A DNA stretch of 64,000 bases, taken from contig NC_089598.1 of the NCBI RefSeq assembly GCF_019320115.1, positions 80,620,059 to 80,684,058 on the forward strand. The letters run 5' to 3'. Below are positions 23,151 to 33,720 of this stretch, in pieces; position 1 is the first letter of the stretch, and each line of letters starts with the position of its first letter. The notes under the pieces are model-generated. The model saw nothing but the letters and a program-made list of their open reading frames with translations, was not told the origin of the DNA and did not search any database. The translations under genes were made by a program, and so were the position numbers. This DNA is from Miscanthus floridulus (taxonomy: Eukaryota > Streptophyta > Magnoliopsida > Poales > Poaceae).

Positions 23151-25457
23151 CCTGTAGAATTATGTTGTAACAAAAAAATGACTGTTGTCTCCTTTACGTT
23201 TCCCAGAGTAATGGTCGTGACCTGGCAGCAGTGTTCGTGTCTCTGCCCCCTGGTGTGGATTGACCGCAAATTGCCGGCCCAACCACCCAGACCAGTGCCA
23301 GGACCGAAGGCGTCGATTGGGCGGTACTCGGGGTTGGGGAGGATGCAACGGCCAGGGCTGCTGGCAAGCGGCCGACTGCCAACAAACGTTGCCAGGCCAT
23401 CTTCCCCCTTTTAGACGATGAAACAGAGGATGCGGACATCTTCTGACTCATCCCCCGAAAGAGGAGGAGACAAATGGGGTCGACAGAGCAGGGTGGCTCC
23501 TCTGTGCCAGCAGTGATCGCATCACCGACCATTGCAACACAGAGGACAAGCGGGGGTAGTGTCGAGCACCAAACCCCGGTGCCAGTACCGGTCGTGGAAA
23601 AAGACCCGGTGGAACCCACCGAGCACATGGAGCAGGCGCGGTCGAAGAGACGCTCCTTCGCCACGTCATTCCGTGCTTCCAAGCTGTAAGTATCTGTAAC
23701 TTTGATGTAAGCTTATAATTTGTATTGAATACTATTGTTTTCTAAACTTTTCTCTGGTATATTAGGTCGGCGTCCACCGAAAATCCCGACCAGTTAGCTG
23801 GGTGTGGCACGGCTTTGCCAGTACTGGCGGAAAGAACTGCTCAGCAGTCGGCTATGGAGGAACCTATAGAAGAAATTCCGCTGGAACCTCAGCAGACGAG
23901 CGGCCAGACGACAGTCCCCGAGCAGCTGGTCAAGAAGACAGCCGAGCAAAGTACAAGTTCTCCGAGCACTAACCCTGCTGGGGTGGATACCTTGGCGCCA
24001 AGGGAACCAGACCAAGCCGAGGAGCAGCAACCGGAGTTGGCACAGAGCACACTTGTGGGAAAGCCATAGTGGTCGCGGATACTACAGACTCCAGACCAGT
24101 GCCACCCCCTGAACAAGAGGCCGAAGAGGACAAAGTCGAAGAGATCCTGGGCCATCCCCAAGACAAATGACAACATGTATATGTGTCGTGCTGGCGGAAC
24201 GACGAGTGGGTTATGCATGAAGAAATCCCAGAGGTCGAAGAGACCCTAAAAGTTGAACGAGCGGCAAAGCATCTGGTGACAGAAGTCCAGGTATGTTTGG
24301 CTTGACCACTTGACCCTATTATGTAGTCGAACTGTCTAACTTAGCTTGTTTATATGCAGGACTTGATGAAAACCACAAAGTACCGAAAGAGGTGCTTCGA
24401 CTAGATTGAGGGAATCACGGTGAACAATAGAGAACTAGCGGCCGAGGTGGAACGCTTGCGCCACCAACTTGAAGCCGCCGACCAGGAGAGGACAGAGCGA
24501 GAGGCACAGAACCAGAACCTGGTCGGCCAGCTCAATAACAAAGAGTGGGAAAAAACAAGTAAGTTGTCATTTTGTCACAGCAATTGTATGACACGTGTTG
24601 TTGCGTTGCTGGTAGTGACAGCTGTAATGCAGGCTTAGAAGCTGAAGTCACCCGCCTCCAAGAGGAGAATAGCCGCGTGACCGGAGAGTGTGGTCGCCTG
24701 AAGGAGGATAACGAGAAACTGACGCGCAACCAGGCTCAACTCTAGGACCACACCACCAAAATGAAGGAGGAACTAAAAAGTAAGTATTCCAGACCACCTT
24801 TCTCATTCTGTTGCCCGCCTTATCTTGTCGTACCATTACATTTGATGTCTTGTACGGTGTGCAGTTTTGAAAGTCAATGCCAAGAGGCATCTAGAAGCCG
24901 TGATGAAAGAGCGTGACGGCTGGAAAGCACGATGCCTCGAGGCCACCGAGGATCGAGACACATGGAAGAACCGGTGCCAGGAAGTGGCAACTGGCATTTT
25001 GCCCGTCCTCGACCTTATCGACCCAGCGCTCACAGAGGGAGAGCCAAGGACGCCCCAGCTCGGACTGGTCGAGAGATGCAGACAAGCATGGGGATGGTTC
25101 CAAGAGTTCGTGAAGGAGGTGGGTGAGTACACGGGTGCCCATGTGCTAAACATGGTGCGTGCCCACTACCCCCTGATCGATCTCAAGCGCCTGGAGGCTA
25201 GATACCCGAAGGAGGTAGACCCAGACAAGGCAGAGGAGCTTCGGATGGCCCAGCTGGACCTGTCATCAAAGATAATTGGTGACATTAACCTGTGTGGAGG
25301 TGGGACAGCACCTATACAGGGTACGCCATCAACAAGTCAGCTGGAAACACCATCAGTTGCAAGCCAACCGATGAAGCCTGTGGTCTCGACCAGCCAGGCA
25401 TCGGCGGGGCCATCCCCTTTAGCTCGACTAGCACAAGAGTCCCCAAGACTCAAGTAG

Positions 25458-26032
25458 GATATCGAGAGCAGTGAGCAGTAGGTGCCGTGCGCCCCGACCA
25501 GCCAATGTAATAGGCTTAGAGCTATAGAAGGAGGACATAGTTGTGTTATTGTAAACTTGGGCCTCTTCAGGCGAGCTTGTAATAACGTAACTATATATCA
25601 TAAGCTTGTTTGCTTTGTATAAAATGTATTTAAGCTTGAAACTCATGTTGGTGTAACTAAGTGAGAACATGTTAACGTTCTGTTTAGTTGTACCATTTTG
25701 CTCGACACATCATCCCGAACAGTTTGTGCGGCCCTAGTTTGCCATGTGGTCGGAGTGTGAGGTGCGTGACCTGTGCACACATAGACGTGGACAAGTCAAA
25801 CCAAGGGGGACCTGCCGATCACCCATAATGTAGAGAGCGGATCTCATGCACGTGTTGGGAGGAACCGAAGACAGGACCTGCTCCGAAAACCGTAGAAGGA
25901 GTGGTGGTCGGCTTTTACTGGCTAAGTTAGAATAACCATGAAATTCTAAGTGACACATTATAGTGGTCGGAGAAATCATAATAGCTTTATTGAAGCAAAT
26001 TGAAAGTACAAGAGGAGTACATATCTCAGTAG
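25458..26032. other. Convergent 3' region between the antisense gene and pol
   Basis: No gene seen. It lies between the stop of the plus-strand antisense gene and the stop of the minus-strand integrase. It should therefore contain the 3' UTR of the antisense gene and be transcribed from both strands if both are active. It is AT-rich around 25580-25690. Confidence 0.5.
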
Positions 26033-27334
26033 TTAAGCATAGAAACGTCTAAGCTTGTCGATGTGCCACGAGTTTGGTACGTCAGTACCGTCTAGGTGAG
26101 CTAACCTGTAAGACGTTGGTCGTGTGACTTCCTTGATCATGAAGGGACCCTCCCATAGGGTTGCGAGTTTATGGACACCAGCCTGGTTCGTCTTCCACTT
26201 CAGGACCAGGTCCCCGACCATGAAGAACCGCTCTTTAACGTTCTTGTTGTAGTACCTACGCAAAACAGCAAGGTATTTAGCCATACGTACACAAGAATTG
26301 AGCCGCTTCTCTTCTGCACTATTCACTTCTAGCTCCCGTACTTCATTGACCTTTCCTTCGTCAAAGTTCTCTACCCATGCTGATCTGAAAGCTATATCTA
26401 CTGGAAGGACCGCTTCAGCGCCGTAAACCATAAAGTACGGTGAGACGCTGGTGTTACGACTGGGCTAAGTTCTGAGGCCCCAGACCACGGCTAGTAGCTC
26501 TTTGAGCCATCTTCTGGGAGCTTTGTTATTTTCTCTATACATCCTCTTCTTCAATGCATCCAAGATCATGCCATTGGCCCACTCGACTTGTCCATTAGCT
26601 CTAGGGTGCGCCACCGAAACGTATTTTACTACTATGCTCCTTTCATCGCAGAAGTCCCAAAAAGCGTTCCCAGTGAACTGAGTACCTAGATCAGTGATGA
26701 TGTTGTTGGGTATGCCAAAACGGTGGATGACCTGGTCGAGGAACATGACAGCCTTTTCTGAGGATGCCTGTACCAGAGGCATGTATTCTATCCACTTAGA
26801 AAATTTGTCGATCAGCACAAAGACGCATGTAAATTTCCCAGGAGCCGGTTTGAAGGGCCCGATCATATCCAGTCCCCAGCATGTGAAGGGCCAAGAGGCT
26901 AGTATCATCTGGATCTCATGTGCTGGTACATGGATTCTCTTGGTGAAGAACTAACAACCCTCATAGTGGTAGACTAGCTTCTCTGCATCGGCTACTGCTG
27001 ACGGCCAATAGAACCCTGCTCGGAAAGCCTTACTGACCAGTGTTCTTGAGGCCGTGTGGTTGCCACAGGAGCCAGAGTGGATTTGGTCCAAGAGATGTTC
27101 ACCTTCCTCCTGGGTTATACACTTCATCAAGATTTCCTCCTTTGCGTTTTTGCGCCATAACTTGCCATCGACGAGCAGATACTGCTTACTGCGATGCATC
27201 AGGCGCTCGTTTTCTGTCCAATCAGTATAACCACTGCCATCTGTTAAGTACTTGATGAAAGGTATTCTCCAGTCGGGCTCATGAGTGGTCGAAGGCGGCT
27301 CGGTGGTGCTCGACGCCGGAACCGTAGCCACCAA
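26033..27334 (-). pseudogene. pol: Integrase of element A
   Basis: The N-terminal zinc-binding part is at 27330-26951 (HSGSCGNHTASRTL and onward). The catalytic core is at 26908-26465 with WGLDMIGPF (first Asp), ITDLGTQF (second Asp) and ANGQVEWANG (Glu). The C-terminal part is at 26431-26033, starting VYGAEAVLP and ending RRFYA at a TAA. The position after the second Asp is Leu where Asn is usual. Two in-frame TAG codons separate the parts (near 26951-26949 and about 26465), both where glutamine is usual. Reading is on the minus strand, continuing from RNase H. No chromodomain is seen, as expected for Tat. Confidence 0.85.
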
Positions 27335-28404
27335 TTGCTGGTCTGGAGCTTTGTCGACCGTGGAATCTTCCTCTTCGATGGAAGGTGTGAGCAGGTCTTG
27401 GACAAATACGCCATGTGGGATTTTGGCTCAGGATGATCCTAACTTTGACAGCGCATCTGCTACTTGATTTTTGTCCTGGACCACGTGTGCGTACTCAATG
27501 CCATAGAACCTGCCTTCTAGCTTTCTTATCGACTTGCAGTATGCGTCCATCTTTTTGCTGGTCATGTCCTAGTCCTTGTTGAGTTGGTTGATGACCAGAG
27601 CCGAGTCTCTGTAGACATAGAGACGTTTAACACCAAGCTCGACCGCAATGCGCAAACCACGTAGGCATGCTTCATATTCGGCGGCGTTATTAGATGCTGG
27701 GAAATAAATCCTGAGGACGTACCGGAGCTACTCCTTGGATGGTGACACAAAAATAACTCCTGCTCCTGCGCCGTCGATGTTAAGAGAGCCATCAAAGTAC
27801 ATCTTCCAATACTCATTGGGCCCCTGAGAGGCAGGCATGCTTAAGTCTGTCCACTCGACGATAAAATCGACAAGTGCATGAGACTTGATTGTAGTATGGC
27901 TTGCAAATTCCAAGGAGAAAGGGCATAGCTCCATTGCCCATTTGACGATGCGCCCGTTTGCATCCTTATTGTGAATGATGTCCCCCAAGGGATACTCGGT
28001 CATGACCACCACACGATATCCGTCGAAGTAATGTCTCAACTTTCGGGATGTTATCAGTATGGTGTAGAGCAGTTTCTGAATCTGTGGGTACCTGGTCTTA
28101 GATTCGTTAAGTACCTCACTGATGAAATAAATTGGCCGCTGTACCTTATAGGCGTGGCCTGGCTCGTCGCGCTCGACCACCATGGTAGTGGAGACCACCC
28201 AATTGGTTGCCGCAATGTAAAGTCGAAGAGTTTCATCTTCTCTGGGAGCAGTGAGGACCGGGGTGATGTAAGGTATTGTTTTAGCTGTGTGAAGGCAGCG
28301 TCTGCTTCCTCCGACCACTCAAACTTCTCGGATGCTTTGAGCAGTTTGAAAAATGGTAGTCCTTTTTCTCCTAATCTTGATATGAAACGGCTGAGAGCAG
28401 CCAT
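27335..28404 (-). pseudogene. pol: Dual RNase H region of element A
   Basis: The connection and first, degenerate RNase H occupy 28404-27850: RLGEKGLPFFKLLK, then [38 protein letters not shown] and [17 protein letters not shown] second, archaeal-type RNase H follows at about 27800-27390 with MYFDGS, NNAAEYEA, a RDSALV-like block and VADALSKLG, giving the D, E, D, D set. This double arrangement is a known Tat-lineage feature. A one-base frame change lies near 28255, and a TAG stands at the end of the FVSPSKE stretch (27730). Confidence 0.8.
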
Positions 28405-28419
28405 GCATCCGATAAGCTT

Positions 28420-29223
28420 CTAGACATCCTTCACCTTTTTGGGGGGCTTCATGTCTAAGACAGCTTTGACTTTCTCTGGATTAGGGCGTATGCCATCGTA
28501 ACTGACGATGTTGCCAAGCAGTATACCAGAAGGAACACCAAAGATGCACTTCTTTGGGTTTAACTTCCATTGGAATGTATTGAGGGCTGCAAAGGTGCGT
28601 TCCAGGTTGTCAACAAGGGTATGTGCTTCCTTGGTTTTGACAACTACATCATCCACATAGGCTTCTACAAGGTCGTCTTTTATCTCGTCTATGAGGCAGG
28701 CCTGTATGGCGCGTTGGTAGGTAGCCTCGGTGTTCTTGAGCCCGAACGACATAGTCATGTAGCAGTAGGCGCCGAAAGGCATGATGAAAGATGTCTTGAT
28801 CTGATCGTCCTTTTTGAGAGCGATCTGGTGATAACCAGAGTAGCAATCGAGAAAGGAAAGCAGCTCGCAACCGGTGGTTGAATCTACGACCTCGTCTATG
28901 CGAGGTAAGCCGAAGGGGTCCTTAGGGTAGTGTTTATTGAGATCAGTGTAATCAACGCACATTCTCCATTCATTATTCTTTTTGCGTACAAGAACCGGGT
29001 TGGCTAACCACTCCAGATGATACACTTCTTTGATAAATCCGGCTGCCAGAAGCCATGTAACTTCTACCCTAATCGCCTCCTTTTTGTCGTGAGCGAACCG
29101 TCGTAGCTTCTGCTTGATAGGTTTGGCCTTGCTGTTAACATTCAAGGAGTGCTCGATCAAGTTTCGAGGTACACCGGACATGTCAGTAGGTTTCCATGCG
29201 AACACATCCACGTTGCTCCTCAA
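28420..29223 (-). pseudogene. pol: Reverse transcriptase of element A
   Basis: 267 open codons on the minus strand. Motifs in order: WLANPVLVRKKNNEWRMCVDYTDLNK, read as two blocks, then LSFLDCYSGYHQIALKKDDQ, then FGLKNTEATYQRAIQ, then the catalytic AYVDD at 28660-28649, then the thumb with FGVPSGILLG. It is the best preserved pol domain of A. It is separated from protease by a TAG at about 29245 (glutamine expected) and ends at a stop near 28420, before the GCMAALSRFISRLG connection. Confidence 0.9.
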
Positions 29224-29244
29224 GAACCTGACGAGCGCATCTTC

Positions 29245-30063
29245 CTATTTGGGATCCAGGTTGGCCCCGATAAGGGCCGTTTTGTTGGGATCACCGTCGA
29301 CCAGCTGGATCACCTTGTGCTCCTTGGACCTAATGTTCTTGCATGGAGCCTCGAGCTCTGGGATCTCTTGGTGGTTGGTTGAGGTCTTCTTAGCGTCGAG
29401 CATGGTCTCGGCCATGTGAATAGAGAGGTCGTGGGCCTCTGCTATTTTGAAGCTATCGTCCTCGCAGGTATAAGCTGCATATACGTTGCCCCTAAGGGTT
29501 AGAACTCCTTTCTCGGTAGGCATCTTGAGCACCAGATACCTGTAATGAGGTATGGCCATGAACTTGGTGAGCGACGGTCGACCAAGAATAGCATGGTAGG
29601 TGCCATCAAAGTCAGCGACCACGAAGTTGACGTAGTCAATGCGAAAGTGGTCTGGAGTCCCAAATTGCACAGGTAACGTAATCTGCCCGAGAGGTGTAGA
29701 GCTCTGTCCAGGGAGAACGCCCCAGAACTGTGCCTCGTACGGCTTGAGGTCCACCTGGGCTATTTTTAGGGCGGGCAGACTGTTCTTGAATAGTATATCG
29801 ATGGAGCTGCCGCCGTCGATCAGTACTCTATCGAACTAAACCTTGTTGATACAAGGATCGAGGACCAGGGGAAAACATCCTGGTTTAGGTATGGCGGCCC
29901 ATTGGTCCTTTTTGCTAAAGGAGATTTCACGGTGAGACCACAGAGGGAGCCGTGGATCGGTGAGGAGGTTGTCGGTGTTTGCCACGTTCAAGCAAGCGCG
30001 GGCGAGCAGCTTGCGTTCTCGTTTGGTCTCAATGGATACTTTGTCGCTGATGATGGTGTGCAC
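29245..30063 (-). pseudogene. pol: Aspartic protease region of element A
   Basis: The active-site motif LIDGGSSIDILF is at about 29825-29790 on the minus strand. It is followed by YHAILGRPSLTKFMAIPHY (about 29600-29540), the conserved C-terminal block of Tat proteases. A TAG at about 29836 stands seven residues before the active site, where glutamine is expected. Upstream (29840-30063) is the gag-protease linker with SIETKRERKLLARACLNVA. The frame is the same as that of reverse transcriptase, so the polyprotein was continuous. Confidence 0.8.
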
Positions 30064-30129
30064 GTGATCAGTTGGCTTGACGTATTTATGATGAGGATCT
30101 ACGTCTTCGTCGTCGTTGTCCTCGTTGCG

Positions 30130-32746
30130 CTATTCCCCTACGTCGTTAGGCTTGTTAGATGTATCCAGAGCCTGTTGACGTGTGTAGACAGACTTGAGAA
30201 CACGGCAATTCTCCATGGTATGGTTTGACTTGGGATGGAGCTGGCAGGGTCCTTTCAATGCTTTGGTGTAGTTGTCTTCATAGTTACGATGTCCGCCACC
30301 CTTTTTGACGGTGTTGACCTCGCCGTCGTCTTCCCAAGCACACTTGCCTCTGTAATCGTCACGGCGGTTACGTCGCTGATTACGTTGGTCGCGGTGGTCG
30401 CGGGAGTCATTGCGCTGGTTGCGGCGGTCAAAATTGTTGTTCCGACCACGGTTGCCGCGGTAGTCGTCGTGGTGTGGGGGGTGGTCGGAGCGTGGAACCC
30501 TTGTTGCTTCTTCAATAATTATCTTTTTAGCGTCGTCGGCATCCGCATATTTCTTAGCGGTGGCCAGGAGCGCTGTGACCGATTCAGGTCTCTTGCGGAG
30601 GAGCTTGTCCCTTAGGGCGTCATGGAAGCGGAGGCCAGTGATGAAAGCCTCGATTGCTTCGTTTGTCGAAGATTGATGGGACCTTGATGCGCATCTCCGA
30701 GAAACGCTGGATGTACTCGCGCAGTGGCTCATCCTTTCGATCTCGAATCTGTTGCAGATCGTATTTGTTGCCTGGTTGTTCACAAGTAGCAATGAAGTTG
30801 TCGATGAAGGCTTGCTTGAGCTCATGCCAAGAGTCAAAGTAGTTCGCTGGCAAGCTGACTAGCCATTGGTGACCTGCATGGCCAACAGCGACTGGGAAAT
30901 AGTTAGACATGACGTGCTCGTTAGCCATGGCTGATCTGCACGTAGTTTCATAGAGCATGACCCATAATTCAGGGTTTTCCTTGCCGTCGTACTTCTGAAG
31001 TTTCTCGAGCTTGAAATTCTTGGGCCATATGACTTGGCGAAGGTGTGGAGTAAACTGCTTCAAACCCAGCGGGCCGTGGGCAGTGTCATATTCCATACGG
31101 CGATAACTTTCGTGGGATGCTCGATCATTGGCTCTCTGGTTGATGCGAGCGCACAGATCGCGTCTACCGAGGTAATGGCGGAGATCGTTATTGCCATCGC
31201 GGCGATCTCGATTGCCATCTGGATTAGCCCTGCGACCGTGGTTATCACGGCAATTGTCGCGTTTGTCTCGGCGGTTATAGTCCCGGACGTCGCGGCAGTT
31301 GTCCTCCCAACGGCGGTTGTCATCCTGGCCACCATCATGGCCACTGTTTCCGCCTTGACGGTGGTCTGATGGGTCATTGTTGCACGAGCCATGTTGGTTG
31401 AGTGGCTGTGAGCGACTTGGGTATTGGCGGCTGTGGCTTGACTCGACTAAGACGGATGGAGCCCGGGCTTGATTTACAATCTATGCGGTCTGGGCCATAG
31501 CTACCGTCAGATAGGCTTGTATTTCATCGTGAACTGCTTGGGTTTCCGGGGTGTTAGGTAGCCGTTGCATTGTCGCCATGGCGACGGCTACGTTGGCGCT
31601 TGGAGTCCTGAAGACCTATTTGTCCCCCACCCTATCAAAAGCATCGTTGAGGTCGCGTGGCTGGACCCTTATGCGTCGTGCCTCCTGGTCTGCTTTGGCT
31701 TCGATTTGTCGACGATTAAACCGGTCAATATTGCGTGCTTCGCGTGTAGTCCTTTCTTGTTCTGTTTTGCCAACTGCTGGCGGTTCGTCATTGCTGACAA
31801 CATGGATCAAATCCCCTCGTCTTGGCGGGAAAGACGGGAATTGTGAGAACCTCGGGGCGTGGTCTGGGATATCCAGATCGTATTTGATGCCTTCATCTTC
31901 GTGATGTTGAAGCTCAGTGTGGATAGATGCTTTGGATGTGATGCCCGACGAGGAGCTGGAGTCGCCCTCTTGGACTGTGTGGATGGATCCTTCTTGATAA
32001 TCTTCAATTCGGATCATGTTGATGAAGTTGCGTGGCTTGGGCCGAGGTCGGTGCGTAAAACATAGATCCAAGCTGCGTTGTAGGTTATACGCGTAGCTAG
32101 AGGCAGCGTTTCGCAGGCCGTAGGGCTGGACCTGGTGGTTCTCCGTCGAGGCTTCGTACTTGGAGAGCCGGAGACCTATCACGAAGGCTGGCCAGCGATG
32201 AGCGGAGCGCCCTTCAGGAGTAGATGTGACCACGAGATCTGTACCAAGTCGTGCAGGATGACTGGTCTGAGCTGGTCGGGTAGATCTGTTGTGGGGAGCG
32301 GTTACCTGCTCATTAGGTTGACTTTGAATTGTACTTACTAGAGCTAGGGTTTCAGCGAGTTGGGTGCCAACCCGATCGATGGAGTCAAGTAGGTCGGTGT
32401 TGTCGATCTGCTTCCCTTTGTAGCGGGGAAGCGGATGATGGGTTGTCAGCGTGGCTGAAGATGATGCAGGCATGGTTGGAGCCAGATGTACCATGGTCAG
32501 AGCCAGATCCATCATAGTTGGAGCCATATCCGTCGTGGTCAGAGCCGTATCTGTCGTGGTCAGAGCTGTATCCACCGTGGTCGGAGCCGTAGCCGATGCA
32601 GGTGAAGCAGTGGTCGGTGCAGATTGAATCCATGCCTCCTCTATGGTCATGGCGATGAAGTCATCGGAGCCGGTGGTCTAGGTGATCCGGCCGACGGTGA
32701 ACGTGAGGCCGTTCGGCATAGCCATGGAGCCGGAGATGATGACCAT
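30130..32746 (-). pseudogene. gag: Gag of element A
   Basis: A likely start is the ATG at 32746, 30 bp inside the primer site. The N-terminal part (32650-31616) has a short tandem array of T-T-D-T-A-L-type repeats (32510-32620). The capsid-like core is at 31096-30680 (LRQVIWPKNFKLEKLQKYDG, PLREYIQRFSEMRIKVPSI). It is followed by TNEAIEAFITGLRFHDALRD and an R/D-rich basic stretch with a CX3HX4HX4C zinc-knuckle-like motif (CQLHPKSNHTMENC) near 30220. A one-base frame change lies near 30670. TAG codons break it near 32680, 31616 and 30129. Confidence 0.8.
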
Positions 32747-32775
32747 CTTGTTTGCTTGGAGAGCAGTACGCACAC

Positions 32776-32793
32776 CCCCTACCTGGCGCGCCA
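32776..32793 (-). other. Primer binding site of element A
   Basis: On the minus strand TGGCGCGCCAGGTAGGGG starts two bases inside the 5' LTR end. This site is common in cereal Tat elements. Element E carries the same site with one change at 59510-59527. I did not assign the tRNA. Confidence 0.85.
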
Positions 32794-32794
32794 C

Positions 32795-33231
32795 TGTCAA
32801 CAAAATATGGTCGGCAGTCTACCTAGGGGTATGCCCAAGGTAGTAGATTGTCGGTAGACAGATGCGCAAGCCACAAACAAGATGGTGACGCAAGATAGAC
32901 ACAAGGTTTTATCCAGGTTCGGCCGCCAAGAAGGCGTAATACCTACGTCATGCGTCTGATTTGTATTGCTGTATGTCAATGAGAGATGTTTTTAGGGGGG
33001 TCCCCTGCCCGCCTTATATAGTCCGGGGGCAGGGTTACAGATCTGGAAACTAATCCTAGCCAGTTATAATTGCCATATGTGGCCGGATAAGGATTCCTAT
33101 TCTAACTGACCAGGATCTTGCTTGATCGCCAAATCCGCCTTGACTCCTTGTGCGGGACTCCGATCAGGTTGGCCGGGCCGCACGTCGTCTTTTGGTGGAC
33201 TGGACCCACCAATCTGGGCCGGCCCAAGCTT
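32795..33231 (-). repeat. 5' LTR of element A, truncated to its promoter-distal 437 bp
   Basis: It matches 15794-16240 with about 22 differences and stops abruptly inside GGCCCAAGCTTA. The next base begins unrelated sequence. The TATA box (33014-33020) and transcription start region remain, but the upstream LTR half (about 1.5 kb with the minisatellite) is gone. Deletion or insertion at the junction 33231/33232 is not resolved. Confidence 0.85.
33014..33020 (-). promoter_or_regulatory. TATA box in the truncated 5' LTR
   Basis: TATATAA on the minus strand in the same context as the other two family LTRs. It points towards gag of element A. Confidence 0.6.
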
Positions 33232-33400
33232 AATAGAGGAACAAGTACCACCACAGCCTAGGAAGAGGCAGAGGAAGGCGGACAGTATCTGAGAAGCAGC
33301 GAAAGAAGCAACCAAAGCTATGCTAACCCTAGAGTCCAAGAATTCTCGCAGGCAGACTCAAACAGCCTGTCGACAATAGCAGCGAGAGGAGAGTGCTAAA
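33232..33400. other. Leader of the orphan plus-strand gene
   Basis: Sequence right of the LTR break. It may already be coding: the frame of the following gene extends upstream through KRQRKADSI with TGA and TAG stops. No LTR end or target-site duplication was found here. Confidence 0.3.
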
Positions 33401-33549
33401 ATGGAACTCAGGGAGGAGGAGCTCACTGAGGAACAACTACAGCAAATGATCGAGTTCCACTCCAAAAACCAAACCAGTCACTTTGCACCTTCCTGGATCA
33501 AATCTGCAGCTACTCATGGGGGCGCGCACGCTCACACCCATGGAGGTTT

Positions 33550-33720
33550 GATGTGTGCCACAATTGGTGGTACGAGGAGCAGTCGAGGAGGTAATTTGAT
33601 GTGTGCCATAATTGGTGGTACGAGGAGTAGTCAAGGAGGTAATTTGATGTCTGCCAATGGTGATACGAGGAGCAGTCAAGGAGGTTTGATGTCTGCCAAT
33701 GGTGCTATGCAGAGCAATAA
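33550..33720 (+). repeat. Coding tandem repeat, about 48-51 bp, four units
   Basis: Units encode GGNLMCAIIGGTRSSQ-like peptides; the later units shorten to GGLMSANGDTRSSQ. The frame is kept through all units. Confidence 0.75.

Larger units (their letters stand above)
17846..25457 (+). pseudogene. Spliced antisense gene of element A
   Basis: Six exons are suggested by GT..AG borders: 17846-18730, 23207-23685, 23766-24290, 24360-24558, 24633-24779, 24865-25457. Exon 1 is open and carries the Transposase_28-like domain (about residues 50-150; FLQGLCLYYEIGICNLHPN). Exons 4-6 encode charged coiled coils, for example LAAEVERLRHQLEAADQERT, and end in an S/T/P-rich tail at a TAG at 25455. I chose ATG 17846 because the same start is kept in A' at 442; an upstream ATG at 17666 lies inside the LTR. 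Breaks: TAG at 24402 and 24743 at glutamine-like positions, and a frame change near 24050. Intron 1 is split by the solo LTR at 18756. The product's role is unknown. Confidence 0.7.
15794..33231 (-). mobile_element. Tat-lineage Gypsy element A (almost complete, minus strand)
   Basis: On the minus strand the order is truncated 5' LTR (33231-32795), primer site, gag, protease, reverse transcriptase, two RNase H domains, integrase (to 26033), antisense gene (plus strand 17846-25457), polypurine tract, 3' LTR (17753-15794). A second RNase H after the first, plus an antisense gene, marks the Tat lineage (known). The 437 bp shared by the two LTRs differ at about 22 sites by eye count, about 20 of them transitions. 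The element contains a nested solo LTR (18756-23150). It is the same family as A' at 1-2109. Confidence 0.85.

Noticed and set aside
27971..28423. 150-codon plus-strand frame opposite RNase H and reverse transcriptase of A
   Set aside because: Shadow of the minus-strand coding sequence, which matches known motifs.
31034..31392. Valine/alanine-rich plus-strand frame resembling membrane segments
   Set aside because: It is the complement of the R/D-rich gag stretch of element A on the minus strand, so the hydrophobic look is an artefact.
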